Assembly: GCF_947623445.1 (NCBI RefSeq)
Contig: NC_135241.1
Coordinates: 5,582,501-5,646,500, forward strand
DNA: 64,000 nt
Reading direction: 5' to 3'
From: Clavelina lepadiformis
Taxonomy: Eukaryota; Chordata; Ascidiacea; Aplousobranchia; Clavelinidae
The number at the start of each line of letters is the position of its first letter. Positions within the stretch are counted from its first letter, which is position 1. The notes below the pieces were generated by a model. The model did not search any database and was not told the DNA's origin. It worked only from the letters and a program-made list of their open reading frames with translations. Shown one piece after another: positions 9,868 to 23,188 of the stretch. Made by a program: the position numbers and the translations under genes.

Positions 9868-12784
9868 GTTTTAAAAATTAGTCGACTTATTCATCTATAA
9901 AAATGAAGGCATACACGATTGAGTAGTTTATCATTATAACATTCCTGCCAATTGACGTCTGCCAAATCTGTCCTTAGTCACTTCATATGTAGGATGTGCG
10001 TTGAAATGCAAGAAATGGCAACTAACCACTGATTCATTAATATCTTTGATGACGTTAAAGAGTGAGATGGAAACTCATTAAGTCGAATTTAAAGACGTTG
10101 ATAAAATCACTTGGAGTATTTCGAAATTGGCGACCAATATTAAAAGCAAGGCTAAACGATAAGGCACGTGTAGCAATCAACATTTTCGCTTGATAAGTTA
10201 TTATAATAACATTGCACCAGCAATTAAACGCTAAAAGCTTTTACTTGATTGCGTTTTTCCGTGCAATCCCGCAGAAATCTCTATGTCGATATAAAATTAT
10301 TTTTTTCGTAAAAAGTGATAAACTGTAATAAGGTTTTAAGTATGTAATAACACACGCACCGAATGATGGATTTTTGGTATAGTTTGTGTAAGACATGAAA
10401 CTTCACCCACTCTTAAACCACAAAAAGTTACACTTTCATCATTTCAACATGTGTCAGTTGCCATCCAGCATGGCCTGTATAGGTTCATCAACAAGACAGG
10501 ACAAAGCCTTGATAAAATTATGTCACAATGACAGGAAAAAGTTGCAAACGTCATCAAATAACCTTGGGATGACTGCTAGGACCGGCAGTCGATACTTTGT
10601 ATACAACATTGTACGATTATTTTCGACTTGACGTTTGTTGCTCATAGGGCTTACCTAGTCATCGTGGGATTAACAAAACGCTTTTGCGTTTAAAAAATTC
10701 AATTTAAAAAGCTTAGAGTTACCTTTCGTTGTTTACACGGATTTAAATAAATATTTTTCGAAGACTTTTAAATTTAGTTTTAGTTACCTGAAAACTCAAG
10801 TAATGCGATGGCGAATTAAAAAGTTTCCAGCGTAACCTAATTGCTAACGAACTGTCGTCGCCTCCATAAAGCTCTTGCATATACTCACTTCGAAAAGCAA
10901 AGTTTGCCTCCATTATATATGCAACTTTAGTTAATGTCAATACATATCACGACTAGGTTCTCTAAGTTTTTACCTTTTCATGTGCACGATTCCAATCCTA
11001 CTTTTTTTATAAATAGATTTTCATTTCGATTTAAATTAATTTGGTTTGAATTTAAGATCATTAAGACACGTTTTGCTTTTAAAACAACTGTGAAGGAAAT
11101 ATGAACGAAAACAAATAAACAGAAATTTTCCCGTTCATCAATTGTATGCATTAAACGAATATGTTATGATTCCTAATTCATAGACAAGTTCACATTTTTC
11201 AGCTACGCGCTGTTGATGAACTAGCGGGCATTTACGACCTTCGGCTACTTGGAAACTATCGAGTCATTCGCACAACGGTCATTTAGCATAAGTCGACCCT
11301 GTTATATGACATTGCCAATAACGGTAAGAAAAGTAATTATTGTGCATGTTTTATTTGGTATGTGCTGTTAACTTTCATTATAGGGATCTAATATCCAACT
11401 TGTAAGTTTCGTCAGAGTTCACGTCAAACTGACGATATTATTGTCAAAATCACGATGGAATGTGGTCCAAGGTTAGCATTATTTTACAGCTTTGATGTCA
11501 AATCATTTGGTAAAGCATTGTTTTATATCAATAAACAATAGCGTTCCACAAATCAGAACAGATAGGAGCAAGGTAGTGACGTTGCGGACAATATTTTGAA
11601 TTTTGGTTATAACTCGAAAACTATAAAATGTTTTGCCACAATCTTGAAAATTCTTTCCCACAAAAAAGTTTGCAATGTCAGATATCAGAAATACAAGTAA
11701 AAACGTCTGCGCAGTGCAGCATCATTAGGAGTGGTGGTTGATCAAAACTCTCACCGAAAGTAGTGCGACTCAGGACGAAGTTAAGCGATACTTTGTACGT
11801 CATGCATAATAATAGGCTTATAACTAACATTTATAACAACTAGGTGGCAGAAGAAACTCATTAAATATTGTGTAACATACGTTACTGATATTTTTTATTA
11901 GAAACCAAGCATTATACTGATCAAGTGCCATAACAGCTATAACTGAAAAGGCTTTGCTATATACGAAACTTATCGCTTTTAAATTTATATCGCAAACAAA
12001 CCATGTAGCCCATGTAATGAATTTATAGTGATTATAAGAAGCTGTTGTTAGTTAAATACCAAAACAGCATAACAGACTAAAAAACGGAAGAACATAGTCG
12101 TCTACAGTAAATTGAAATACAGTATATCAGAAAAGTTCATTGATCAGTGCAAGTTATATTTAGTCCGAAATCACACACTCTAGTGTACGACATGATCCCA
12201 TCAACGTTTACTGGGTTAGTGCGTTTCACCCAGTTTTTAGAATGCCAATGAGAGAATTGTTACGCTCGAGTGATTTTGAACCTATACGCGGACAAGCTTG
12301 GTGAAGCTTTTTTCACCATTATGAAGAAGAGACCCTCTCTTCCGCATTGTATATACTGAGTAGAAGGCTCTACTGTTTACAGAAATCTTGAGTTTTCAAG
12401 GATTTCGCTAAGCTCTAAACTAAAATCATAACAAAAATATAAACTTCATTTACATATTGTACCTCTTTGTCACTAACTTATAACTAGTAATCTACAGTAA
12501 TATTGCAATCATTTTAGAAGCAACACCTTTCGCAGTTTAAGGACAGAATGTAACTTTTTTCTGAAAACTACATTTTTTTTATTCTAGCCTTCTATTACTT
12601 CCAGTAGTAAGCTTAACAAAGTAGCAGGCGACTACTTTTAATATGAACTTATCGTAATATTACGTAATGTAATAAATAAATGGCCAGAAAATTTTCTTCG
12701 AAATCTCCTGGTGTCTAGGTGTCACTAATTTCCCTGAATAACTAGCTCTATACTAAAACTATGTTGAAAGAAAAATTTCTATGG
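9868..12784. other. Intergenic; duplicated 5' flanks of B copy 1 and of the A-type pseudogene
   Basis: 9890-10080 resembles the upstream DNA of the other two B genes (17930-18080 and 23190-23360), sharing AATGAAGGCATACAC and TTCATATG-AGGAT blocks. 10940-11560 resembles the 5' flank of the intact A gene (2290-2930). Between 11560 and 12784 neither a copy of A exon 1 nor the first half of exon 2 could be found, so that part of the pseudogene is missing. No other coding exon was seen. Confidence 0.5.
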
Positions 12785-13430
12785 ACGTATTTTGTATGCG
12801 CACCCTACGTTACACTGTCACATTATAACAATTCCTATCTCTTCATTTGAACCGGGGGTTCCAGCGATTTACGCTGTTGCTTTTGTTTTGCCCCTTAGGG
12901 TATCTTGAGGTAGCGGGTTGCTATAGCGACATGTATTAATTGCTTCAAGACACTTGACAAGAGCTTGGGCAGATATAAGCGAAGAATGGCGAAAAGTTCA
13001 AGGCCAAGTTGAACTAAGGCTTGCATTGACTCTGGCTATCATGGTGGGTGTCTTTACGCTCAGTATTCTTCCAACAACAATATTTTTTTTCAAGGATTTG
13101 TCAAATGTCCATCACAACGACCCAAAGAACCTGAACCAACAGTCGGCAATTAATCTCGTTTCAGCCGAATTGGTTATTATGGTGTTACTTTTGTGCAACA
13201 GCCTTTGGAATTATTTCATATACAGCGTCCGCGATCGAGAATTCCGCATGTCGACAGGCAAGATGTACGCCAGAGCAGCGAAGATCGCTAAGTTGACCGC
13301 CTTGTATAATCGTATACGAGGAGAGAGTTGTGTGACGTCACGACAAGGTGACAACGAAGTGTCTCCGTACAATCATTTCGATAGCAGCCAGCACTCCGAA
13401 GAAACAAGAATAACGCAACATGTTGATTAA
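12785..13430 (+). pseudogene. A-type GPCR pseudogene (TM5 to tail only)
   Basis: Closely matches exon 2 of the A gene from about base 4895 to the end of its tail. The signal peptide, ectodomain and TM1-TM4 are absent. Around 12890-12945 the reading frame is broken by small insertions relative to A, near the bases matching A's TM5. From 12954 an open frame of 158 residues continues through TM6, TM7 (NSLWNYFIY) and most of the tail. It ends early after a Gln-His-Val-Asp, so the PDZ-like C-terminus of A is lost. The retained frame is unusually clean for a fragment without a promoter, so the decay is recent or the segment was refreshed by conversion from A. Confidence 0.85.
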
Positions 13431-15442
13431 AAAATGTCGGTGAAATTATATCATGTCGCTTATTTTATATGTCAAAGATGCAAGTGGGCACCTAATTGCA
13501 GAGATACAGCAAAGATATCATTTATGGCTAATTCTAGAAGTTTAGAATATTGTCTTGTTTTATTTAAGTTTTTATTTTTATTCTGAGTTTACTTTGAAGT
13601 TATACGATAGTTGCTCTATCAATAACTATATTACACACATATAAAAATCTGTTGCCGATACAATAAAACTACCATTTTTGCGTGTTGTGAATGTTTAAAA
13701 CTTTGCGCCAGCTTTTCACAACTTATAAACGTGCTTGATAACCGTATTTTTATTACTGTACATGTTTAAATTTCATTACTGCATTTCTAACAGGATAAAA
13801 AAAAATTTTAATCGACTTAATAATTTCCTTTTTATTATAATTATACGATGACCATTTTTTAACGACGGGTTGTCACGATTTTAGGTGTAATTTAGACATT
13901 ATTATGAGAAATTTCTCGAACTCGTGTTCTAAAATGAATGCAAAAACTTTAAATTTCACGAATTTCACGCGGTATAGCTCATTGAAAGATGGTATACGCT
14001 TAGAACATTGTTAGCGTTTTAAATACGTTTCTATAGCCTTATTATTATTTGTGCTTTTCTTTAATCACCAACAGTGAATGCTTCTATTGACCTCTTTTTT
14101 GAAACAACGACTGTTTCAAACCACTTTGGTAAGAATAGTTACATCGATTTACAATGGTACGTAAATTTATTATACAACAACAAACGTATCTGAATGCAAA
14201 ACATCAAGTATGTTAAAATCATGACGTATGTTAAAAAACTAAGGTAGAAAGTACGGACAGTGACAAACACAGCAAAATAGTTTCGGAACAATATGGATTT
14301 TCCAGAAATTCAAAAATCTGGACTGAACTGGAGTGAGCAGTCATGTATAAAACAGCAAACAAGTCAAATATTCCACAAACGTTTTGTTAAATTAACAATA
14401 AAGCACTAACAAAAATATCTGCAAGTAATAGAAATATATGGCATTAGAATGATTCTTCTATTGGGCAACGATTAACCCGTCACATATAGCATCATGATAT
14501 CACCTTCTATATAACGGAATACGTAGCATGGATTACGCAAACCATCAATATACATACGGCTTAGTTGTCCTCGACGTTGCATGTGTGACATGTCACCATT
14601 ATACAGAAAATCATATATACGTCATAAGATGCGTTCGTGTGATGAGCAACTTAAAATTAAAATTCCAACGATTCATTTGCATGCAAGTCGCCTTAAAATA
14701 CGAAGTTTTATTTTGGGTTAAAAGTGTCATGCATGCAGAAAACGAACTCTAAAGAAAACTTTGCACGAATAACTTATAAAATTGATAATCACAGAAAACA
14801 CATGATGCATTACGTTTTTCTTTATATAATATTAAAACATGCAGCAAAGTTGTGCACTTATATGCCATATGCACGAAACCAAAACAATAGGCCTACTTAT
14901 ATAATACTCTATCAACAAAACAAAGCTTGGCAAAAAGCAAAGCAACAATGCCTACAATACACCATTACGAATTAAAGATTTTAAAATAGAAAGTTTGCTT
15001 AATGACCTTACATTAAAAGAGTTTAAATATAACCTGGAGGCCACATAAACTTAACAACTCACACTTGTTAAAATAAACTGTAGGCCTGCTGAATCACTAA
15101 TAAGCAAAACTGATAAAATGTCAAGTAGGCTATTTATTACAAAAACGTCTTCGTTTTAGTCGTTCTTAAGGCTAAATTCGTTAAAGTTTACTGTACAATC
15201 GTAATACACAGTATGGACATAGATCATGCATGCATTTGTGTTACCAGTTACCATGTAACACAGTATAAAGTATAGGCCCTGGCACATACCTTATATAGAC
15301 TAATGGACTCTATGCGTGAATGAAGTCAAATTTCATCATAGGTTTGTCGTTCATTTATCAAGCAATAAAAATTCAAGCGAAAGAAGCTGGCTTGAGCTAT
15401 TTCAACGTTACATTCAAAAAGCATATTCCTATAGGCTCAAGT
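13431..15442. other. Spacer of duplicated unit 2
   Basis: Second copy of the A/B spacer, aligning in blocks with 5600-7100 (for example the ATAGTT-CTATCAATA block near 13610 and TCATTGAAAGAT near 13980) and with 19490-20470. TTTATT at 15133-15138 is a candidate poly(A) signal for the minus-strand gene that ends at 15443. No coding exon was seen. Confidence 0.5.
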
Positions 15443-17898
15443 TTACTTCTTTTCTTGGTTTTCTGCGTCACTTTCATTCGGAACAATTTCTTCATCGATA
15501 TTTTCCATCACAGACAAAAATAGTCTGTCGGCGTTTACATCAATCACCATCGATTTGAAAATGGAATCTTCAGACGCCATTGAGGCGTCCATCGTTTTGT
15601 TTTGCTTTTCATGCTTTTGGTTTTTTGTATTTTTACTTTTATTTTTGGCCTTACTTGCATCGGCTTGCAAACAGGTGTCGTCCGTTGTATGATTGCTAGT
15701 TGCAGACGTTCTGCGTCGATTTGTTGTTGCTGATACTTCGACAGTGTTTTCCGGTTGAGAAGTTGAACTGAAAACGCTTGGGAGCTGGGATGCTGTTAAA
15801 TCAATTCCAGCACTATCCTTGGTGGTTTCGGTAGTTGAACTCTTCTTGCGTGTTGTATAGTAAGACAAGGTTGGTAGAGAAGATAAGCGTCGTCTACCGT
15901 GATATGCCATTCTTTGGAAGCACAAAATCGTTGAATCGCAACAGGAAGTAATACCAGTTTTTTCCAAGGCAACCTTGAATATGTGTTTAACATCATTTCG
16001 GAAGTTCAAGTTTCGATAATTGTATATGAAAAAGTTCCATAAGCTATTGCAAAGGAAGAGTATGGCAGCGACAAGCTGGAAATCAAGAAAGGTCGTTGCT
16101 GCATTTAGGTTAAGTTGACGTGGCAGATGGAAAAGCAGGGTTGGTAAAAAGTTCGACACCATTATCAAAACGAAAATAGGCACCACGCTAAATGAAAAAA
16201 AGCCAACCATCAGTACTAATGTACGGGCAAGTCGGGCTTCGATTCGACGGGAGCCATTTTCAGCGCTCAAAGAAAGCTTTCGTCGAAATCTTGAATGTTT
16301 TGTTGTGGCCTTGTATGTAGCTAGGCTAACTACCCACACAACAATCAGTGGAATTGCAAACGCCACTGGCAGCAAAACAAGTGCAAGACGTCCTCCAGTC
16401 GTTATAAAGTAATAAAGTATCAAGGCGTTTACAAACGATGGAACAAATATGGGCAAAATTGCAAACACTGATGCCAGGAGCCATGCAAAAATACACCCTG
16501 GTAATGCCAGCTTTTTTGCTTTATCTTTACGGTATTGCAACGGACGATATACAGCTATGAGTCTGTCAAATCCGGCACCTGCCAACGTGTAGACGGAAAC
16601 AAAAAGTGAAACTGTGGTGAAAAATCCCACAGAATCAACATACCCCGCTGGAAATAAGTTGCTGTGTTGTCCAGCCCTTCCTGTTAGGTTTACATACGTA
16701 GATGCGTTTCTGTGGTAGTTAAATCCTTGCAGTAACTGTACACCACCAGGCTCCAATATTGACAAACTGAATGTGGCCAAATTGTTTGCACACGTTGGAA
16801 TTACAATGACGCCCACAAGAAGGTCTGCGATTGCAAGTGAAAGTCTGTAGATTGTCTGGCTGTTTTGATCATCGCCTGATAAACGCAGTATAACTATTAT
16901 CACAATGATATTGACGAAGGTTATCGTCACAGCCAGTAAGGCACTGACGGCCAGAATGACTCCAATGTTGACACGACACCTTTATAAAAAAAAAACATTG
17001 TATTAGCTTGGTAGATTACTCCCATTAACTTCAGGGATTATTGTTAGCTTGGGTCTGTTCACTTATGGGTATTTAAAGATAATAATTTGCCAAATTAAGC
17101 AAAACTTTTGTGTCATCCTAGTCATTTTGCTTACTTTGTTGAAAACGTTGTCCATCGAGATACGCGATACTCCAACAGGTACTCCCCCGTAAAGCCTTGC
17201 CATCTTAGATCGCAGAAAGGAATTGCAATACTCATAACTTCGTGGAAATTACCCCGATGGTCTCCTTCAGCCTCGTACTGTGCCACCTGCAGGCAAGGGT
17301 CAAGTAGTTCGTCCAAACTGAAATGGATTGTTGGTATTTTGTTTATGAAGCCGTTCCACTGTTGTTGATTTCCACTTGAATTGGTAGCATCATTTCCAGC
17401 ATTGTTCAAAATTCCTTGAAAAGTCGTTGTTGATGGTCCTGTTGAAATTTTCATATTTGCGCTGCGTTGTTCTGCTGCTTCCACTATTTTCTTCACGTCT
17501 GGCATGCATTGGTCCACATAATTGTCGTAACTACAAAAGTACTCGTAGACCATTTTAGTAAATGGAGTGAACGCGAAAAGCTTTCTTTCACATTCCTCTC
17601 TGAATTGTGGACAGTTCCAACCCCTTAAAGTTTCCAGATAGTTTGCTAATGGCTTGCCATGTTCCCGCCAACCGACTTCATATTTTTGAACTATTTGTTG
17701 ACAGCATTCAACTTCTCTTTCTTTGCTACTTAGGTGAAATCCGTGAACAAAAACGCACAGTCTGTCTTCTCTTGTAGAGTTGGTTCTAGTCTCATTGCTT
17801 AATGATTGATAAGCTACGGAACCATTGAGCGCTTGGGTTTGAGCATTTGCAATCACAAATGCAAACGAAAGCAGAACCAATACACCTTGAATTAACAT
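15443..17898 (-). CDS. Orphan rhodopsin-like GPCR with Cys-rich ectodomain (B type, copy 2)
   Basis: Minus strand, exon 1 17898-17135 (764 nt) and exon 2 16979-15443 (1537 nt): the same lengths and phase as copy 1, giving 766 aa with an open frame throughout. An in-frame ATG at 17925 would add nine residues. I prefer 17898 because it is the only start shared by all three B genes and it places the signal peptide at the N-terminus. All ten ectodomain cysteines, the long ECL1 with NAS and NLT, FDRLIAVYRP, NSLWNFFIY and the acidic C-terminus are kept. It differs from copy 1 mainly in a patch before LRGWNCPQ, in TM4 and in the following loop. Upstream DNA to about 18580 is shared with copy 3, marking these two as a related pair. 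Function unknown; a chemosensory or recognition role is speculation. Confidence 0.85.
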
Positions 17899-17925
17899 GT
17901 TTTTAAAATTAGTCGACTTGTTCAT

Positions 17926-19323
17926 CTATAAAAATGAAGGCATACACCGTTGAGTGACATTCCTGACAATTGACGCATGCCAATATCTGTCCTTACATTC
18001 ACTTCATATGAAGGATATATGCGTGGAAATGCAAAAAAATGGCAACTAAGCTCTGGTCTAATGTTAATTTTGTTGGAACACTAAAAGAATCTTTTCTACG
18101 GTAAAATTGTCAACACGCACACTCAACTTCGCTAACTGGATTAATTTGATATTACAGCGACCATCCGGCTGTTTCTGCCAACAATAATGCAACTGCAGTC
18201 TTTAAGTCATACACTTTGGCATTAAGTGCTATAATTAGCGCATGAATTTAAAAAAAAAACGTGACAACTAATAATTGAAATGTCCATTGAAACAATATTT
18301 TCTTTCGGTAGCGCGGTACCTACGTGCGGCTCATGCTGCTTGACATTTAGCCGACATCCAGGTAGCCTACAACACAAGCGTTTTGCATGCACGGGAAGGA
18401 AAGTCACCTCGGGTAATGTTTTCATTGTAACATGTTGTTGAACTTATCGTCTTATCTTTGCATGCTGTTTGGCATAACTTCAACAGATCATTGATGTGAA
18501 TATTTGTACGTAGAGGGTAGGCTATAGCATAGTTGCCGAAGTGAAGACAAATGGACAGCATTAAAGCAATTTATCTTGCATGATGATCATCACAAAAACT
18601 GTTTCGGCTATGGATTACATGGCGAGAAGAAAGCAAGTCGCAAGCTACCCTAACAACAGGAAGTTTAGGTTTCTGCTAAGTGCAGAGATTTATGTTTGTA
18701 CAAAACCGATAAACTATCGCTAACTGAGGGTTTTATTATATGTGTACAGTTTGAACAGAAAGCATTTTTTGTAATTGAGATTTTTTCGTTTTGCTTTTCA
18801 TTCTGTAAGAATTAGATGAACACGAGATTTCTCTTAGTAAAGCAAAAAGCAATAGCTTGGAAATCTGGACTTTGCCTCTTTCAGAATTCTGGTTTTGAAA
18901 ATATCCGAAAACAGCTTTTTATCTTGCCCCATGATTATGATAAAGAACTTTGATTTGGTCATTCAAGACGGCCTTTCTCTTCTAGCAGGCAACCAATCAC
19001 CTTCATCAAGCCGTTTATGATATTTAAGCTTACCCTTCACGTTGTCACTTGTTGCTCTATTCCTGTAACCTATGCTGTTCTTAAATCGTCCAGATAGCCC
19101 ATGTATTTCCCGGTTGTATTTTTGAAACCACTAAGCTTTACACTCTACAGTTTATCAAAGAAACGATGACCAACAGGGTTTAGTATAGGACATAATGAAA
19201 ATCTTGGTGTGATTTGACGAAAGTATAAGCTTTTAAGGGTCACCCATAACTTATAGAAATTTACACTCATGAATGCATGTGTACAAATGGGCAATGTTGT
19301 GTCCCGATTTCAAATGTAATTTG

Positions 19324-19364
<41 letters not shown>

Positions 19365-20708
19365 CTTTACTACGGGTAAATCGAACACAAATTACATAAT
19401 AATGAAAGAAACTTGATGAATCGCAGGCCTTAAAGTAGCCTACAACTCTTTGGAAGACGGAACGCTCAATTCTGTTTAACATGTCTACACGTCTTTGTTG
19501 CGTCTTAATAAAACTTTCAGCTGCCAGTGCATATGTTCATTGAACTCTTTTTTTTTAAATTCAGATTATTTTCAACCACTTTGGCAATAATAAATAGCTT
19601 ATATCCGTCGATTTACGTTGGCATGTAATTCAAAAATACCACCAACAAGCATAGAATGCAAAATAAAGAAAAGATATCATGACGTGTCTGGAAGAGATCA
19701 ATATAGAAAGTATAGACAGTGAGGAAAAGTCAGCAAAATAGCTATGTTAGATATTATTGGAACAATATACTGCAGATTGCGCAGAAATACAATAATCTGG
19801 ACGGAAGTGGAGTCAGTCACGTACAAAACAGGAAACAAGTGAAATTCTTCGCAAAATATTTGCTAAATTAAATATATGGCCCTTACGAAAATAAATGCCT
19901 GCGAATAGAAATTTTGGCACTAGAATGACTTGTCTATAGGGTAACGAATAACCTGTCACGTTGCATCATGATCCCATCTTCTATTCGTTGCGCAATGCGC
20001 AACATGGATTACATTAACAATCTATGTATAAACCTCGGTTTGTCATCGATGACGTATATGAGATATCATCCGCATCCGGAAAGCGTTACATCACTAGATA
20101 TGTTCATTCCATGAGCAAATTATTATGGTTAAAAAGACTCATTTATTGTACATGAAGATTGCCTAAAATAGCAATATTTTGTTTTGGGTTTAAAGTGTCG
20201 TGCGGGAAATAATTTCTACATAAAACTTTCCACGTAAATATAGATCAGGTATTCACAGAAAAGACAAGCACAATGTGTACATTTTTCTATATTACATTGA
20301 AGCATACAGCATATGTAATACGGAATTCGGGGAAACGTTTCTTCTATACATGGAATGAAAGAGTGTTCCAAAATTATAGATCAATAAAAATATAAATGAA
20401 CTAAACAAACCTACATTTGTTTGCACAGAGTAAGTATTGATTTAACACCAAGAAAACTGATTAGGTACAAGTTTATTAAACATTTATTTACAACAACTGC
20501 CATGTTTATACAGCAGGTGTTTTCCAACCTAAATTCGTTAAATTATGTAGTTATAGGCAGTACAGTATAAAAGCAGATCATTCTTACAGTATTATTAATT
20601 CCCATGAGATAGTAGATCTTAAAATAATAAACGTAGCTAACATAAGATAGCCATTTTTCAACAAATTGAGTTTTTCAACGTTATATCCAGAAAACATACT
20701 CCCCGGGA
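17926..20708. other. 5' flank of B copy 2 and spacer of unit 3
   Basis: 17930-18580 resembles 23190-23880, with shared blocks such as TTAGCGCATGAA and GGTAATGTTTTCATT. 19490-20110 is the third spacer copy. Between about 18600 and 19480 no A-type coding sequence remains, so unit 3 has lost its A gene. A TA dinucleotide run of about 17 units is at 19328-19362. No other coding exon was seen. Confidence 0.5.
19328..19362. repeat. TA dinucleotide microsatellite
   Basis: An uninterrupted run of about 17 TA units. The length is likely polymorphic. It sits in intergenic DNA and has no visible role. Confidence 0.95.
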
Positions 20709-23155
20709 TCAGGTTTTCTTATTTTCTTCGTTTTCAGCGTCACTTGCATTCGGAACAATTTCTTCATCAATATTTTCAATCACTGACAAATGTAATCTGT
20801 CGGCGTTTACATCAATCACCATTGATTTGGAAATGGAATTTTCAGATGCCATCGAGGTGTCCGACCTTTTGTCTTGCTTTTCAGCCTTTTGTTTTTTTGT
20901 ATTTTTACTTTCATCTTTGGACGAACTTGTGACGGTTTGCACGCAAGTTTCATCTAATGTCTGATTGTTAGTTGCAAACGTTGTGCATGCATTTGTTGTT
21001 GCTGACGGTTTAACTTTGCTTGTGGATGCTAGTTGAGAAGTTGAACTGAAGTCGTTTGGTGTTCGAGATGCTGTTAACTCAGTTCCAGTGGAGTTCTTGG
21101 TAATTTCGGTAATTGAACATTTCTTGCTAGCTGTATCGTTTGACAGTGATGCTAGAGATGCTCTTCTCCTGTAATCGGACATCCTTTGGAAGCACAAAAT
21201 TGTTGAATCGCTACAGGAAGTAATGCCAGTTTTTCCAAGGTAACCTTGAATATGTGTTTAACATCATTTCGGAAGTTCAAGTTTCGATAGTTGTATATGA
21301 AAAAGTTCCATAGGCTATTGCAAAGGAAGAGTATGGCAGCGACCAGCTGGAAATCAAGAAAGGTCGTGGCTGCATTTAGGTTAAGTTGATGTGGCAGGTG
21401 GAACCGCAGAGCCGGTATAAAATTCGACACCAATATCAAAACGAAAATAGGCACCACGCTAAGTGAAAAGAAGCCAACCATCAGTATTAATGTACGGGCA
21501 AGTTGTGTCTCGAATCGGTGTGAATTATTGTCAGAATTCATCGAAACTTTTTGTCGAAACTTTGAATGTTTTGTCGTAACAGCGAAAGTCGCTATACTAA
21601 CTACCCAAACAATAACCAATGGAATAGCAAACGCCACTGATAGTAAAACAAGTGACAGGGATCCTCCAATAGTGATAATGTAATTAAGTGTCAAAGTGTA
21701 TACAAACGATGGAACAAATATGGGCAAAATTGCAAACATTGCTGCCAAGAACCATGCAAAAATGGATCCTAATAAAGCCACTTTCTTTGCTTTGTGTTTT
21801 TGATATCGCAACGGACGATATACAGCTATGAGTCTGTCAAATCCGGCACCTGCCAACGTGTAGACGGAAACAAAAAGTGAAACTGTGGTGAAAAAACCCA
21901 CAAAATCAACATACCCCGCTGGAAATAAGTTGCTGCTTTGTCCGGCCCTTCTGGTTAGGTTTACATACATGGATGCGTTTCGGTGGTAGTTAAATCCTTG
22001 CAGTAACTGTAAATCGCCAGGCTCAAATATTGACAAACTAAATGTGGCCAAAGTGTTTGCACACGTTGGAATTACAATGACGCCCACAAGAAGGTCTGCG
22101 ATTGCAAGTGAAAGTCTGTAGATTGTCTGGCTGTTTTGATCATCGCCTGATAAACGCAGTATAACTATTATCACAATGATATTGACGAAGGTTATCATCA
22201 CAGCCAGTAAGGCACTGACGGCCAGAATGACTCCAATGTTGACACGACACCTTTATAAAAAAACATTGTATCAGTTTCGCACTCGTATTAACTTCAGGGT
22301 TTATGAATAGCTAACCCTATAGACTGCGTGAATGTGTGTTTAACGCTAATTGTCTATTTGAAATAAATTTTTGTTGTTCATTTTTGCTTACTTTGTTGAA
22401 AACGTTGTCCATCGAGAAACGCGATACTCCAACAAGTACTCCCCTGTGAAGCCTTGCCATCTTAGATCGCAGAAAGGAATTGCAATACTCAAAACTTCGT
22501 GGAAATTACCCCGATGGTCTCCTTCAGCCTCGTACTGTGCCACCTGCAGGCAAGGGTCAAGTAGTTCGTCCAAACTGAAATGGGTTGTTGGTATTTTGTT
22601 TATGAAGCCGTTCCACTGTTGTTGATTTCCACTTGAATTTTTAGCATCATTTCCAGCATTGTTCAAAATTCCTTGAAAAGGCGTTGTTGATGGTCCTGTT
22701 GAAATTTTCATATTTGCACTGCGTTGTTCTGCTGCTTCCACTATTTTCTTCACGTCTCGCATGCATTGGTCCACATAATTGTCGTAACTACAAAAGTACT
22801 CGTAGACCATTTTAGTAAATGGAGTGAACGCGAAAAGCTTTCTTTCACATTCCTCTCTGAATTGTGGACAGTTCCAACCTCTTAAATTTTCCAGATACCT
22901 TGTCAAAGGCCTATTCTGTGCCCGCCAACGGGTTTCATATTTTTCGACTATTTGTTGACAACATTCAACTTCTCTTTCTTTGCTACTTAGGTGAAATCCG
23001 TGAACAAAAACGCACAGTCTGTCTTCTCTTGTAAAATTAGCCTCAGTTTTATTGCTTGACGAAAGGCTAACTATCGAATCATTAAGCGCTTGATTTTGTG
23101 CATTTGCAATCAAACATGCAAGGAGCAATACAATCGATACATTTTGAAACAACAT
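20709..23155 (-). CDS. Orphan GPCR with Cys-rich ectodomain (B type, copy 3), frameshifted in tail
   Basis: Minus strand, exon 1 23155-22392 (764 nt, as in the other copies) and exon 2 22250-20709. The ectodomain keeps all ten cysteines and is most divergent just before LRGWNCPQ. The 7TM domain is intact, with FDRLIAVYRP and NSLWNFFIY. Directly after TM7 a T run is five bases long (21230-21234) where copy 2 has six and copy 1 has an equivalent six-base stretch. As written, the frame shifts and ends about 20 residues later. The displaced frame (from about 21197 to 20709) still encodes a recognisable Ser/Thr-rich, Lys-rich tail with the acidic C-terminus (ENIDEEIVPN), so either the loss is recent or it is a sequencing error in a homopolymer. 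A frame upstream of 23155 begins at GTG and is not a start. Confidence 0.75.
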
Positions 23156-23188
23156 GTTTTCAAGTATAATCGACTTACTCTTACTCAC

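Noticed and set aside
14528..14975. Open frames of 74 and 83 codons between the receptor genes
   Set aside because: They lie in the duplicated spacer and are not preserved in the other two spacer copies.
17898..17925. Upstream ATG as the start of B copy 2
   Set aside because: The equivalent frame hits a stop in copy 1 and begins with GTG in copy 3; only the inner ATG is shared and it gives identical exon lengths.
23156..23188. Start of B copy 3 at 23188
   Set aside because: The codon there is GTG, not ATG; the start is placed at 23155.
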